Positions 26,297-35,272 of a DNA stretch of 64,000 nt are shown here, piece by piece. Source of the DNA: Paenibacillus cellulositrophicus (lineage in GTDB: Bacteria; Bacillota; Bacilli; Paenibacillales; Paenibacillaceae); assembly GCF_009363095.1 (NCBI RefSeq), contig NZ_CP045295.1, positions 3,033,501-3,097,500 on the forward strand, given 5' to 3'. Each line of letters opens with the position of its first letter. The first letter of the stretch is position 1. The translations under genes were made by a program, and so were the position numbers. The notes under the pieces are model-generated. The model saw only the letters and a list, made by a program, of their open reading frames with translations. It had not been told where the DNA came from and did not search any database.

Positions 26297-26761
26297 TTAT
26301 GCTCCCAAAATAACATCCCATACCGGCTTCGTATGCCCGCCAGGATACAGGACGTACAGCAGCACGTAAACCACAACACCGGTGATGGCTGTGACAAACC
26401 AAATACTTGCCGTAACCCGGCCCCATTTCCGGTGCTTCGCAAACCTTTCCCGGAATGCCAGAACCAGCGTTGTAATCCCGAATACCGCAGCAACCGTTGC
26501 CAGAACGATATGGAAGATCAGGAAGATCTGATAGTAGATCTTCATTTCGTCCGAACCGCCCCATGAGGTGTTGCCGACAAAGGCCGTTCTGGACACGTAA
26601 ATGATGAAAAACAGCAGCGCTGCGATCGCGCCCCAGATCATCACTTTTTTATGGGCGTCCCGTTTGCCTTGAACGATCAAGGCCCATCCGATGGCCACCA
26701 GAATCGCACTGATGACGATGAATGAAGTGCTGATCGTAGGGAACAGCATATACAAATCCAT
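26297..26761 (-). CDS. DUF420 membrane protein, CtaM-like oxidase assembly factor
   Basis: 154 aa with four to five hydrophobic helices (TISTSFIVISAILVAIGWALI; VMIWGAIAALLFFIIYVS; IFLIFHIVLATVAAVFGITTLVLAF; SIWFVTAITGVVVYVLLYVLY). Its sequence matches the DUF420 family; Staphylococcus CtaM and Bacillus YozB belong to it and are needed for heme-copper oxidase function. Conserved His residues lie in the helices (IFHIVLA) and near HRKWGR. AAGGAGG precedes the ATG. It is 28 nt downstream of ctaG, the last gene of the operon. Confidence 0.88.
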   Translation of the reverse strand: MDLYMLFPTISTSFIVISAILVAIGWALIVQGKRDAHKKVMIWGAIAALLFFIIYVSRTAFVGNTSWGGSDEMKIYYQIFLIFHIVLATVAAVFGITTLVLAFRERFAKHRKWGRVTASIWFVTAITGVVVYVLLYVLYPGGHTKPVWDVILGA

Positions 26762-26789
26762 GAAAATCCTCCTTAACGCTTAGACCAAC

Positions 26790-27704
26790 TCATGCCCGGT
26801 TCAAAGAACCGTCAGAAAGATCGGTTGGAATGATATCGTCGTCATCCTCTTTATTTTCGCTCTTGTACCAGCGGAAGAATACCCTCGCCAGCATCGAAGC
26901 GAATATAAATTCCTGAATGAACTTCATGACGATGCCGCCCAGTTGTTGGTCGACCTTGGTGCTCAGCCCATAGAAAAAGCTTGGTCCGCCGAAAGTCTGC
27001 AGCAGAGCCGACGTATCGCCCGATACGCAGTATCCCATCGCTTTAGCCCACGTATTGGGATCGCTGTAGGTCGCATACATCGGATGCGTCGAGAAAATGA
27101 TCAGGCCGCAAGCAGGCGTCAGCAGCACCATGTTCAGAAAAATAAACCCGATCTTCGCAAGGCCCGATGCCTGGTGTTTCTCCGGCAGCGGATTAATGAG
27201 CGTCCACCACATAAGCGCGGCAGCGATGAACAAAACAATATAGTACAGCCGGTGTACCGCAAAATGCAGCATGACATAGTCGTGGATCGCAGGGATATGG
27301 TAGAACGAGAACAATCCGTTAAATACGACAGCTGCGACCACCGGCTTGGTCAGAAAACCTAGCTTCTTGAACGGGTTGATCCGGTCAAAAGCACGCCACA
27401 GCCAGGTTGGAATCCCCAGCATAATAAGCGGCGTAGCCACCAGGTAAGACAAAGCCATCGATGTCATGTGGAACGTAAACATAATGTGGCCCAGCAGACT
27501 CACCGGTCCGCCCTGAGCGAGATACAGGAAGAACATACCGCTGACGAACATGATCTTTTTGCCGATCGATACGGGCTCGGCATCCGCGAACTTCTCACTG
27601 AGCGGGCCGATAACAACAAAATACGCGGCCGTTACCAGCAGCATAAACGCCAGAAACAACGGACTGAACAAGGCGGCAAAGCTAAAATATTCTAACCCCA
27701 GCAT
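26790..27704 (-). CDS. ctaG: Cytochrome c oxidase assembly factor CtaG (caa3_CtaG)
   Basis: 304 aa from the ATG at 27704 (AGGAGG 7 nt upstream); a start 26 codons earlier has no RBS. About seven membrane spans are present with the family motifs QGGPVSLLGHIMFTFHMTSMALSY, PAIHDYVMLHFAVHR and MWWTLINPLPEK. Bacterial CtaG proteins of this type insert or mature copper centres of caa3 oxidase. It follows ctaF, separated by a terminator-like hairpin that may reduce its expression relative to the structural subunits. Confidence 0.93.
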   Translation of the reverse strand: MLGLEYFSFAALFSPLFLAFMLLVTAAYFVVIGPLSEKFADAEPVSIGKKIMFVSGMFFLYLAQGGPVSLLGHIMFTFHMTSMALSYLVATPLIMLGIPTWLWRAFDRINPFKKLGFLTKPVVAAVVFNGLFSFYHIPAIHDYVMLHFAVHRLYYIVLFIAAALMWWTLINPLPEKHQASGLAKIGFIFLNMVLLTPACGLIIFSTHPMYATYSDPNTWAKAMGYCVSGDTSALLQTFGGPSFFYGLSTKVDQQLGGIVMKFIQEFIFASMLARVFFRWYKSENKEDDDDIIPTDLSDGSLNRA

Positions 27705-27764
27705 ATGAAAACCTCCTCCCGCCGGGCGGAATTTCTGTCGATATTGTGACACCTTGATGCCATT

Positions 27765-27800
27765 TAAAAAAAGAGGGGGCAACTGGCCCGCCTCTTTTTA
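27765..27800 (-). terminator. Intra-operon terminator/attenuator after ctaF
   Basis: On the minus strand, AAAAAGAGGCGGG pairs with CCCCCTCTTTTT (one mismatch) and ends in a T-run. It lies directly after the ctaF stop and 61 nt before the ctaG start. It could set the ratio of subunits to assembly factors. Confidence 0.75.
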
Positions 27801-27802
27801 TT

Positions 27803-28123
27803 TTACCACCAAACCCAATACAATGCTGTGACGATCGCAGTAAATGCGACAAAGGCGCCACCGCACATGAAGATAATCGGCATCAAATGTCCTTTATCCT
27901 TCAAGTGCATCCAGTATCCCAACTGAACCAGTGCCTGCAGCACCGCCATTACGACGAGAAGTATAACCGTGAAGGCGACGTTCACCCCGCCAGCCATAAC
28001 CGTAGCAAAAGCGATGGCGGTCAGGATAATGGAGAAAATAAATACGACGACATGCTTTTGCGGTCCTTCATGACGATGACCGTGTTTTACCGTATCATCT
28101 TGATGCTGTTCAACCGTAGTCAT
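27803..28123 (-). CDS. ctaF: caa3-type cytochrome c oxidase subunit IV (CtaF)
   Basis: 106 aa from the ATG at 28123 (AAGGTGG upstream). The cytoplasmic His-rich start (HGHRHEGPQKH) is followed by three membrane helices (VVVFIFSIILTAIAFATVMAGG; FTVILLVVMAVLQALVQLGYWMHLKDKGH; IIFMCGGAFVAFTAIVTALYWVWW). Size and topology match subunit IV (COX4_pro family), which stabilises the oxidase. It follows ctaE by 4 nt. Confidence 0.92.
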   Translation of the reverse strand: MTTVEQHQDDTVKHGHRHEGPQKHVVVFIFSIILTAIAFATVMAGGVNVAFTVILLVVMAVLQALVQLGYWMHLKDKGHLMPIIFMCGGAFVAFTAIVTALYWVWW

Positions 28124-28127
28124 AATC

Positions 28128-28754
28128 TTAGCCCACCTTTCCAAGCAGGTAAACGACCGAGAAGATGAAGACCCATACGACGTCGATAAAGTGCCAGTAC
28201 ATGGCCGACACGTAAACCTTCGGAGCCGTTACGACCGTTAACCCCTTTTTGTACAGCTGGCCGATCAGAATACCGATCCAGCATACACCGAATGCAACGT
28301 GAGCTCCGTGGAAACCGACCAGCGTGTAGAACGCCGAACTGAAAGCACTTGTCGTCATGCCGAATTTCTCGGCGGTGACATACTCGTGGAACTCGTAAAC
28401 CTCGAGGCCAAGGAAGCCAAGGCCCAGAATAACCGTAATGATCAACCACAGTCTCAGTGCAGCTGCTTTATGACGGTGCATTGCCTGTACGGCGAATACA
28501 CTCGTCAAACTGCTGACAAGCAGGATCAACGTGGCTGCAGCCGTCGTTGGCAACGAGAAGAGCTCATGGGCTGTCGGGCCGTCATTGGTCTGGTTGCGAA
28601 GCGCCAGGAACGTGGCGAACAGGGTACCGAAGAGCACGGACTCTCCGCCAAGGAAGAGCCAGAAGCCAAGCACTTTGTTGCGGCCTTCCAGGGTTGCTTT
28701 CTCCGGTTCATGCGGCAATGAGCCGTTTACCGATTCTGCGTGTGCCGATGTCAT
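28128..28754 (-). CDS. ctaE: Cytochrome c oxidase subunit III (CtaE)
   Basis: 208 aa with five membrane helices, the usual size for the Bacillus-type subunit III. Family motifs include KVLGFWLFLGGESVLFGTLFATFLALR, YTLVGFHGAHVAFGVCW and SAMYWHFIDVVWVFIFSVVYL. It overlaps the ctaD stop by 4 nt (ATGA), which indicates translational coupling. Confidence 0.96.
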   Translation of the reverse strand: MTSAHAESVNGSLPHEPEKATLEGRNKVLGFWLFLGGESVLFGTLFATFLALRNQTNDGPTAHELFSLPTTAAATLILLVSSLTSVFAVQAMHRHKAAALRLWLIITVILGLGFLGLEVYEFHEYVTAEKFGMTTSAFSSAFYTLVGFHGAHVAFGVCWIGILIGQLYKKGLTVVTAPKVYVSAMYWHFIDVVWVFIFSVVYLLGKVG

Positions 28755-30640
28755 GCTTTAACCCCCTCTTCTTCCAGTTCTTCCGGTTCGATATGCCAGC
28801 CATGATCGTCAAACAGTGAACGAAGCAGCATCGATCCGAACGTAATGACAAGTCCGATAATGACGACGATCCAGTTGTTGAAGATCATGCTCATAAAGGA
28901 ATTGTTGAATTTCTCACTGCTGAACATCAGTCCGAGACCGGCGATGAAAATACCGACGGACATCACAAAAGGCAAAATCGTTGGCGAAGGCATATGGATG
29001 GATCCCAGCGGTTCTGCAGGAGTCATCTCTTTGTTGCCTGCCATTTTTTCTTTCCAGTAAGCGTCAAGTCCGCGTACAAGCGGGATTTGTTTAAAGTTGT
29101 ACTCAGGAGGCGGAGATGGAATCGCCCATTCGAGCGTACGTCCGTCTTCCCAAGGATCGTTGGCCACGCCTTTTGGCTTGGCGGCTGTCATAAAGCAGTT
29201 GAACAAGAACAGCAGAACGCCGACGGCCATCAGGAACGCCCCGACCGTACTTACCAAGTTCAATGTATCGAAGTCCTGGTTAGGCAGATACGTAAAGATA
29301 CGGCGCTGCATCCCCATGAGTCCGAGGAAATGCTGTACGAAGAATGTCAAATGGAAGCCGATTGCAAAGAACCAGAACGTCCATTTACCAATCGTTTCGT
29401 TGAGTACGCGGCCGAACATTTTAGGCCACCAGTAGTGCAGACCCGCAAAGAGACCGAATACCAGACCACCTACGATGACGTAGTGGAAGTGGGCAACGAC
29501 GAAGTAAGTATCATGGAACTGGTAATCCGCAGGCGCGGATGCCAGCATGACCCCGGTAACACCACCCATGACGAATGTAGGAACGAAACCAATGGCAAAC
29601 AGGTTTGCGCTCGTAAAGCGGATCTGTCCGCCCCACATCGTAAAGAGCCAGTTGAAGATCTTGATCCCCGTAGGAACGGCAATCAGCATCGTCGCGATCG
29701 AGAACAGCGCGTTCGCAATCGGTCCGAGACCGGTTGTGAACATGTGGTGAGCCCAAACCATGAAGCCCAGGAAGGCGATCAGGATGGTCGCGAACACCAT
29801 CGAGCTGTAACCGAAAAGACGTTTGCGTGCAAAAGTCGGAATAACTTCGGAAATGACCCCGAAAGCAGGCAAAATGAGAATATATACTTCAGGGTGACCA
29901 AAGATCCAGAAAATATGCTGCCAAAGAACGGGGTTACCGCCATTGGATACTTCAAAGAAATTCGCTCCCAAAATACGGTCAAATGAGAGCAGTACCAGAC
30001 CTACCGTAATGGCAGGGAAAGCAAACAGGATCATCGCGGAAGTAATGAAAGATGTCCATGTGAACATCGGCATCCGCATAAATGACATTCCCGGTGCGCG
30101 CATCGTAATGATCGTCGCCAGGAAGTTGATGCCGCCGATCAGTGTACCGAGACCGGCGATCTGGAGACCGACCGTATAGAAGTCGACACCGTGCGTCGTA
30201 CTGTAAGTTGAAGTCGACAACGGCGTATAGGCCGTCCAGCCGGCGTCAGGCGCGCCGCCCATAATCCAGCTCAGGTTCAGCAGGATTCCGCCGAACAGGA
30301 ACGTCCAGAAGCCAAGTGCGTTGACGAATGGGAAAGCGACGTCACGGGCGCCGATTTGCAGCGGAATTACCGCATTCATCAATGCAAAGATCACTGGCAT
30401 GACACCAAGGAAGATCATGGTCGTTCCGTGCATCGTGATCAATTCGTTAAAGGTTTGCGCTGATACTAAATCATTCATAGGCTTAATCAATTGCAGACGG
30501 ATCAGCAAGGCTTCCACGCCGCCGAATCCGAAGAACAAGCCGCCTGCAAGCAAATACAGGATGGCTATCTTCTTGTGGTCCACGGTGGTGAGCCAGTCCA
30601 TCAAGCCCGTATGACGCTTGACACTGTGAGCATGAGCCAA
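28751..30640 (-). CDS. ctaD: Cytochrome c oxidase subunit I (CtaD)
   Basis: 629 aa. It carries the heme-copper oxidase signatures: an axial His in ITMHGTTMIFL, the CuB ligand and cross-linked Tyr in WQHIFWIFGHPEVYILILP, the two CuB His in WAHHMFTTG, and the heme His pair in YFVVAHFHYVIVGG. About 12 helices are followed by a C-terminal extension containing SPPPEYNFKQIP. It reduces O2 to water and pumps protons in the cytoplasmic membrane. It lies 34 nt after ctaC. Confidence 0.97.
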   Translation of the reverse strand: MAHAHSVKRHTGLMDWLTTVDHKKIAILYLLAGGLFFGFGGVEALLIRLQLIKPMNDLVSAQTFNELITMHGTTMIFLGVMPVIFALMNAVIPLQIGARDVAFPFVNALGFWTFLFGGILLNLSWIMGGAPDAGWTAYTPLSTSTYSTTHGVDFYTVGLQIAGLGTLIGGINFLATIITMRAPGMSFMRMPMFTWTSFITSAMILFAFPAITVGLVLLSFDRILGANFFEVSNGGNPVLWQHIFWIFGHPEVYILILPAFGVISEVIPTFARKRLFGYSSMVFATILIAFLGFMVWAHHMFTTGLGPIANALFSIATMLIAVPTGIKIFNWLFTMWGGQIRFTSANLFAIGFVPTFVMGGVTGVMLASAPADYQFHDTYFVVAHFHYVIVGGLVFGLFAGLHYWWPKMFGRVLNETIGKWTFWFFAIGFHLTFFVQHFLGLMGMQRRIFTYLPNQDFDTLNLVSTVGAFLMAVGVLLFLFNCFMTAAKPKGVANDPWEDGRTLEWAIPSPPPEYNFKQIPLVRGLDAYWKEKMAGNKEMTPAEPLGSIHMPSPTILPFVMSVGIFIAGLGLMFSSEKFNNSFMSMIFNNWIVVIIGLVITFGSMLLRSLFDDHGWHIEPEELEEEGVKA

Positions 30641-30674
30641 GGTTGGTACCCCCTCTTATTCAATCTTGCTGTTA

Positions 30675-31718
30675 CTAGTAATTCAATTTATAGTTGGCCA
30701 AGTAATCGGCAATACCATCGATTTGTTCGTCAGTCAGACCGAGATCCTTCGGATTAGGCATTTTGTTGCCTGGTTTAACGGCTTGTGGATCCATGAGCCA
30801 TTCTTTCAGGTTCTCTTTGACTGGTTTCCCGCCATCTTGGCCTTCGTTCAGCAAGATACCTGCAACCGATTCACGGGAACCGATGCCGGTAAGGTTAGGG
30901 CCTACAGGTCCGCCTTGGTCGCCAACAGCATGGCAGGACAAGCATTGTTTCTTGAAGGTTTCTGCCAAAGCCGGATCTTCAGGAAGCACAGCCGGTGCCT
31001 TCATGGCAGTCACCCAGTTATTGAAGGAATCTCCGTTAACCGCTTTAACCTTGAATTCCATGAAACCGTGGGAAGGTCCGCAGAGCTCCGCACATTTACC
31101 ACGGTAAACGCCTTCTTTATCGGCGCTGAAGCTGAATCTGTTAATGGTACCATCCGGGTTGGTATCCATCTTACCCGAGAGCGAAGGAACCCAGAACGAG
31201 TGGAGTACATCCGCCGTTTTCAGCTCAAACGCAATCTTCTTCCCAGTCGGAATGACCAGGGTTTGGGCCGTTTTCACACCGTACTGCGGATACTCGAACT
31301 CCCACCAGTATTGGTGCGACGTAACCTTAACCTGTACGGCGTCCTTATCATTGTAATGATCGTCACCGAAAGCAAAGATTTGCTGTACGGTAGGAACAGC
31401 CAAAATAATAACCAGAACGAGCGGAATCACTGTCCAGATGATTTCCAGCTTGAAGTTGCCTTCAACTTGTTCAGGCACACCGTTCTGCCCTTTTCTTCTG
31501 CGGAACTTCACAAGCACGTATGCCGCAATCGCGAAAACGATTACGAGTACCACAATCATGATTGAGATTGCGAGCTTCATCAATCCCAGCTGTTCTTGAG
31601 CCACCGGTCCCTGTGGTCTCAGAACCGACAAGTCCTCGCGGCCGCACCCGGCTAAAAGCAGAGAAAATACTGCGAGCAAGGGAAGAAGTCGCTTTACAGC
31701 CTGCCACCGTTTCATCAT
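30675..31718 (-). CDS. ctaC: Cytochrome c oxidase subunit II with fused cytochrome c domain (CtaC, caa3-type)
   Basis: About 347 aa from MMKRWQ (ATG at 31718 or 31715). The lipobox LLLAGC gives a lipid-anchored N-terminus. Two helices are followed by the CuA domain (HQYWWEFEYP; ADVLHSFWVPSLSGK; CAELCGPSHGFMEF). The C-terminal c-type heme domain has CLSCH plus a distal Met in KPGNKMPNP. The fused heme c identifies a caa3 oxidase that accepts electrons directly. It is the first gene of the operon, behind tandem promoters. Confidence 0.96.
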   Translation of the reverse strand: MMKRWQAVKRLLPLLAVFSLLLAGCGREDLSVLRPQGPVAQEQLGLMKLAISIMIVVLVIVFAIAAYVLVKFRRRKGQNGVPEQVEGNFKLEIIWTVIPLVLVIILAVPTVQQIFAFGDDHYNDKDAVQVKVTSHQYWWEFEYPQYGVKTAQTLVIPTGKKIAFELKTADVLHSFWVPSLSGKMDTNPDGTINRFSFSADKEGVYRGKCAELCGPSHGFMEFKVKAVNGDSFNNWVTAMKAPAVLPEDPALAETFKKQCLSCHAVGDQGGPVGPNLTGIGSRESVAGILLNEGQDGGKPVKENLKEWLMDPQAVKPGNKMPNPKDLGLTDEQIDGIADYLANYKLNY

Positions 31719-31785
31719 TGATCTACCCCACTTTTTCCATTTTCGCAGGCTCCGCTGAAAGCACATTCAACGGCCATTCACCTGC

Positions 31786-31861
31786 ACTATCACGAATGAT
31801 TTGCTACTGTCAATTAAAACAATCACCTATTAAATATAAGTTTCCAGTACTATTTTGTCAA
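31786..31861 (-). promoter_or_regulatory. Tandem sigma-A promoters of the cta operon
   Basis: On the minus strand the distal promoter has a perfect TTGACA (31861-31856), 17 nt, and TATATT (31838-31833). A second, weaker one has TTGACA (31813-31808), 16 nt, and GATAGT (31791-31786). Both precede ctaC by 70-140 nt. The first is a close consensus match; the second is tentative. Confidence 0.7.
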
Positions 31862-32064
31862 TGTTTCCAACCTAGTTCACAAATTGTTCGAAAAGTGCCG
31901 AAAGTCGCGCCACAAAAGCTTTTGCAATCGTTTTCAGCGGGTTTACATCCCGCTTGCCAGCCCCTTTACGTGCAACCCGGTTCATCCTCCTTCGTATACC
32001 CAAGTTTCAACGATTACATTCATTTTTACCTGTTATGGAATTTTTGAATCGTCAAATTCAAACA
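31862..32064. other. Intergenic DNA between cta promoters and the aminopeptidase terminator
   Basis: No gene or clear motif is seen in this roughly 200-nt stretch. With the promoters and the 5' leader of ctaC it makes up the 414-nt gap between ctaC and the aminopeptidase gene. Confidence 0.5.
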
Positions 32065-32092
32065 AAAAAGAACCTGGGGACAGGTTCTTTTT
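32065..32092. terminator. Bidirectional terminator after the aminopeptidase gene
   Basis: A perfect 12-bp stem AAAAAGAACCTG / CAGGTTCTTTTT with a GGGA loop. It lies 40 nt beyond the methionine aminopeptidase stop on the minus strand. Confidence 0.88.
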
Positions 32093-32132
32093 GTCGATCG
32101 AAATATGACAAATTGTGGCGAATCCTTCCGGG

Positions 32133-32885
32133 TCACTGCTGCGTTAATATCAACGGGCCGTCCCGGGTGACGGCAACCGTATGCTCAAACTGCACGCCCC
32201 TGCTGCCGTCCGCCGTTTGCACGCTCCAGCCGTCATCATTCCAGAGCACCGCCCCCGAAGGCCCGAGGGTAAAAATCGGCTCGATGGTGATGACCAGCCC
32301 CTCAACAAGCTTCAGCCCCTCGCGACGATTCCCAAACGCCGGCACGTCCGGCGGCTCATGCAGCGACCGGCCGATACCGTGGCCTACCAATGGCTTGACG
32401 ATGCCGTATCGGCTCCGCCTGGCCACCTTCTCCAACGCATAGCCGATATCTCCGACCGTGTTGCCCGCGACGGCCTGCGCGATGCCTTTGTACAGCGCCT
32501 TTTCGGTGCGCTTCAACAAACGCTCCAGCGGTTTGCTGACCCTGCCGACAGCATAGCTCCATCCGGAGTCGGCGAGCCAGCCGTCTTTGTTGACGACGAT
32601 GTCGATGGTGACCACGTCCCCTTCCGCCAAGGGAACCTCGTCCGGAAAGCCATGGCATACGGTATCGTTCACCGAAGCACATGTGGCATAAGGATATCCC
32701 TTAAACCCCTTCTGTTCAGGAACGGCTCCCTGCCTGGCCAAATATTCCTCAACCCAGTCGTTGATCTGCATTGTCGTTATGCCCGGCGTGATTTTGTCCG
32801 CAACTCCCCGATGACAGGACGAAAGGATGCGTCCTGCTTCCTGCATGTATCCGATCTCTTCCCTGCTCTTCAGCGTAATCTCCAA
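32133..32885 (-). CDS. Type I methionine aminopeptidase (MapB-like)
   Basis: About 250 aa from a TTG at 32885 (AAAGGA upstream); this gives the normal family length, while the longest frame to 33017 adds 44 unrelated residues. Metal-site motifs are intact: VVTIDIVV and LADSGW (Asp ligands), VGHGIGRSLHEPP (His), ITIEPIF (Glu) and FEHTVAVT (Glu). The enzyme removes N-terminal methionine from new proteins using two metal ions. It is isolated here, away from the ribosomal cluster that holds the primary map gene in Bacilli, so it is likely the second paralogue. Confidence 0.92.
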   Translation of the reverse strand: MEITLKSREEIGYMQEAGRILSSCHRGVADKITPGITTMQINDWVEEYLARQGAVPEQKGFKGYPYATCASVNDTVCHGFPDEVPLAEGDVVTIDIVVNKDGWLADSGWSYAVGRVSKPLERLLKRTEKALYKGIAQAVAGNTVGDIGYALEKVARRSRYGIVKPLVGHGIGRSLHEPPDVPAFGNRREGLKLVEGLVITIEPIFTLGPSGAVLWNDDGWSVQTADGSRGVQFEHTVAVTRDGPLILTQQ

Positions 32886-33107
32886 GCGCCGCACGTCCTT
32901 TCCGATGCTAAAGAATGATGAATCAGACCGTGGTTTAGTATATGCCCGGAGCCATGCAGGCAGGTACAGGAAATACAAAAAACCGTATCCCGCGCAGGTT
33001 CCGCGGAATACGGTCATGTTATCAGGCTGTTCTTCAGCTTCATCGTAATCGTGTCCAAATCTTCAACTGCAATTCAATAAGCGATACGCTCGTTACGGCC
33101 AGCTTTG

Positions 33108-33296
33108 TCAGGAAACAGACGAATTCATCCGCCCTAACTCATGTTCCACAACCGAGGTTAATTCCTCTTCGTATCCCCCCATAATATGATATTTCCGGAC
33201 GTACTCCTTAACAAACTTCTTCGGATCCTTGGGCCGGAAAATTCGTGTCATCTCGCGCAGACTTTCTTTAACTTCATTGTGACCTTTCGTTGCCAT
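33108..33296 (-). CDS. Small conserved-looking basic protein
   Basis: 62 aa from the ATG at 33296 (GGGAGGG 8 nt upstream). It is highly charged and helical (EVKESLREMTRIFRPKDPKKFVKEYVRKY), with a short C-terminal EEELTSVVEHELGR. There is no signal peptide and no recognised domain. The good RBS and codon use support it as real. Confidence 0.65.
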   Translation of the reverse strand: MATKGHNEVKESLREMTRIFRPKDPKKFVKEYVRKYHIMGGYEEELTSVVEHELGRMNSSVS

Positions 33297-33677
33297 GATA
33301 GTTCCCTCCCAAAACACTTGAATGGATTGCTCCAGTTTGAGAATGCCGAAAAGACCTTACCTGACATCTGTGAAGTCGTCATTTGCAGTTATAGGTTTGG
33401 GCTGAACGCTCCCGGCTGCCGCTAAAGGTATCTGACACTAAGAATACCCTAAGAGGATGTTATTGAATCACTCCCTTCATTGTATCATATTCTAATGGCG
33501 AAAACAGCTTTCCAAAAAAATGTAAGGAATTACTTTTTTTCGAGTGCAGTCCTGCCGGATTAAAGCACTTTCCAGACTGCCCGTTTATTTGGATATCGGC
33601 ATTTCAGGTTAAGTTAATGATACCGGTCAACCATCGCCCGTACCGGAGAACGATCCAGAAGAGAGGAGCCGGTCCCA
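33297..33677. other. Intergenic region upstream of two divergent genes
   Basis: About 380 nt without a supported gene. It includes a long leader for the small gene at 33108 and the RBS (AGAGGAG near 33662) of the serine hydrolase. A minus-strand TGATACAAT near 33480 could be an extended -10. Nothing else is recognised. Confidence 0.4.
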
Positions 33678-34697
33678 TTGAATCGTCCCGTTCTGCTGTT
33701 ATCCTCCCCGCCGCTTCATACGCCTGCCTTCCCCACCTCCTCGCCGGAGCAGGAAGACGTCAGGCCTGAACCGCTTGAAGAGGCACACGCCCAGATCTTG
33801 AGGCGTTATCCGAAAATGCGCAGCTTTCTCGTCGTCAGGCACGGCAGGCTTATTTATGAGCGGTACTATAATGAAGCCGGACCCGGCACCCTGCATGATC
33901 TCCGCTCGGCGACAAAGAGCATCACGTCCACCCTCGCAGGGATTGCTGTGAGCAGACGAGAGCTTCCCGGCCTGGACGAACCGCTGATGCCTTATCTGCG
34001 GGACTACGCGCGGAAAATGACCGACCCGCTCTTAGAGGAGGTGCTGACGCTTCGGCGCCTGCTTACAATGTCGACGGGGTTCCGCTGGCAGACGGGCAAA
34101 ACGCTCGGCGAACCGTTGATCCACCGATTTCACCGCAGCCGTGCCTGGACATCGTTCGCTCTCTCGCTGCCGGTAGATGCGCACATGGCCGGCGTATTCC
34201 AATACAGAAGCATCGATTCGCACCTGATCTCGGTGCTGATCTCGGAATGCTGCGGCACGGATGCATACAGCTACGCCCGCCAGCATCTGTTCGGACCGCT
34301 CGGGATCGAATATGCCGCCTGGTCTTCCAGCCCCGAAGCCCATACGATGGGCCATATTGGCTTGTATCTGACCGCCCGTGACATGGCCAAGTTCGGTCTG
34401 TGCTGCCTGAATAAAGGCCTGTGGCAGAACCGCCCGGTCATTCCCGAAGCATGGCTTGAACAGGCGCTGACCCGGCAGCTCGGCGGTTATCCCGCCTTTG
34501 GCGACTACGGATATCAGTGGTGGACAGGCCGGATGTGCGGTCAGCCGTTCAGCTGTGCCCATGGTCACGGCGGGCAGCAAATTTACCTTTTTCCAGAGCT
34601 GGATGCGGTAGTGGTGTTCACTGCGGACAGCAAGGTCAGCCGCTGGAGAAACCCGCGGTCCCTCCTTCAGCAGCATATTCTCGGCAGCATGGAATGA
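33678..34697 (+). CDS. Serine hydrolase of the beta-lactamase / class C PBP family
   Basis: 339 aa with a TTG start. The catalytic SxxK is in RSATKSITS, the second motif YRS follows in FQYRSIDSHL, and the third-motif region is HGHGGQQIYLFP. The family includes esterases and D-aminopeptidases. No signal peptide is visible (a Pro-rich N-terminus instead), so it is probably cytoplasmic, which is unusual for true penicillin-binding proteins. The substrate is unknown. Confidence 0.88.
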   Translation: MNRPVLLLSSPPLHTPAFPTSSPEQEDVRPEPLEEAHAQILRRYPKMRSFLVVRHGRLIYERYYNEAGPGTLHDLRSATKSITSTLAGIAVSRRELPGLDEPLMPYLRDYARKMTDPLLEEVLTLRRLLTMSTGFRWQTGKTLGEPLIHRFHRSRAWTSFALSLPVDAHMAGVFQYRSIDSHLISVLISECCGTDAYSYARQHLFGPLGIEYAAWSSSPEAHTMGHIGLYLTARDMAKFGLCCLNKGLWQNRPVIPEAWLEQALTRQLGGYPAFGDYGYQWWTGRMCGQPFSCAHGHGGQQIYLFPELDAVVVFTADSKVSRWRNPRSLLQQHILGSME

Positions 34698-34791
34698 TTA
34701 GGCCCGGCGGGATAATCCGCTCCCGGTCCGGGTAACTTAAATGAGAATCAGTTCGTTGAAGGATTTCCTATGGAACGAAGGAGGACTTGTC

Positions 34792-35085
34792 ATGACTAAT
34801 GAAGATAAACGCATGCTGCCGATTTCCCACGATAAAGTTGAGGTCGACGGCGTATATACCAACGAAGCGGGCAGAGAGGAAGTGCTTCACCGGGGCGACG
34901 AGTTCCCGGCTGACCTGATTTTGGGCTCGACGGAGTGGAAGCTGAGCGAATTTACATTCGATAACCATCATGAGGGCCGTACGGACCCGCGCCTGGTTCC
35001 CAAAGAAAACGACACCAACAAACGCGAGAAAATCGTCGGCCCGCGGCGCCAGTTCGGCCAAGGCGGCCACGGAGGCCAGGCGTGA
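34792..35085 (+). CDS. Small hypothetical protein
   Basis: 97 aa from the ATG at 34792 with GGAGG eight nt upstream. It is soluble and acidic at first (VEVDGVYTNEAGREEVLHRGDEFPADL), with a Gly/His/Gln-rich end (RRQFGQGGHGGQA). The segment WKLSEFTFDNHHEGRTDPRL is distinctive. It resembles short proteins of Bacilli that pair a GVY motif with a GDxFP motif, but no function is known. Confidence 0.65.
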   Translation: MTNEDKRMLPISHDKVEVDGVYTNEAGREEVLHRGDEFPADLILGSTEWKLSEFTFDNHHEGRTDPRLVPKENDTNKREKIVGPRRQFGQGGHGGQA

Positions 35086-35156
35086 GAGCAGCCCCACTCG
35101 TTTAATGCTCTCTTTTATTAAGCCCATCCTACTCTAATGGACAGAGTGGATCACTA

Positions 35157-35200
35157 AGGGCATCCTGCTACCTGAACCCCAGGCGGCCGGGTGCCTTTTT
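35157..35200 (+). terminator. Terminator after the hypothetical gene
   Basis: GGCATCC pairs with GGGTGCC around an inner ACCTG/CAGG stem and is followed by TTTTT. It lies 72 nt past the stop at 35085. Confidence 0.7.
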
Positions 35201-35272
35201 CACTGCTCATAACTTGTCTCCGGGGTTCATATGATAGAAGACAATCCTGCCGTATAGAAGGAGTGGTCTATC

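Noticed and set aside
33018..33107. Possible extra small gene between the aminopeptidase and the 33108 gene
   Set aside because: No start codon with a usable RBS and no open frame of convincing length was found.
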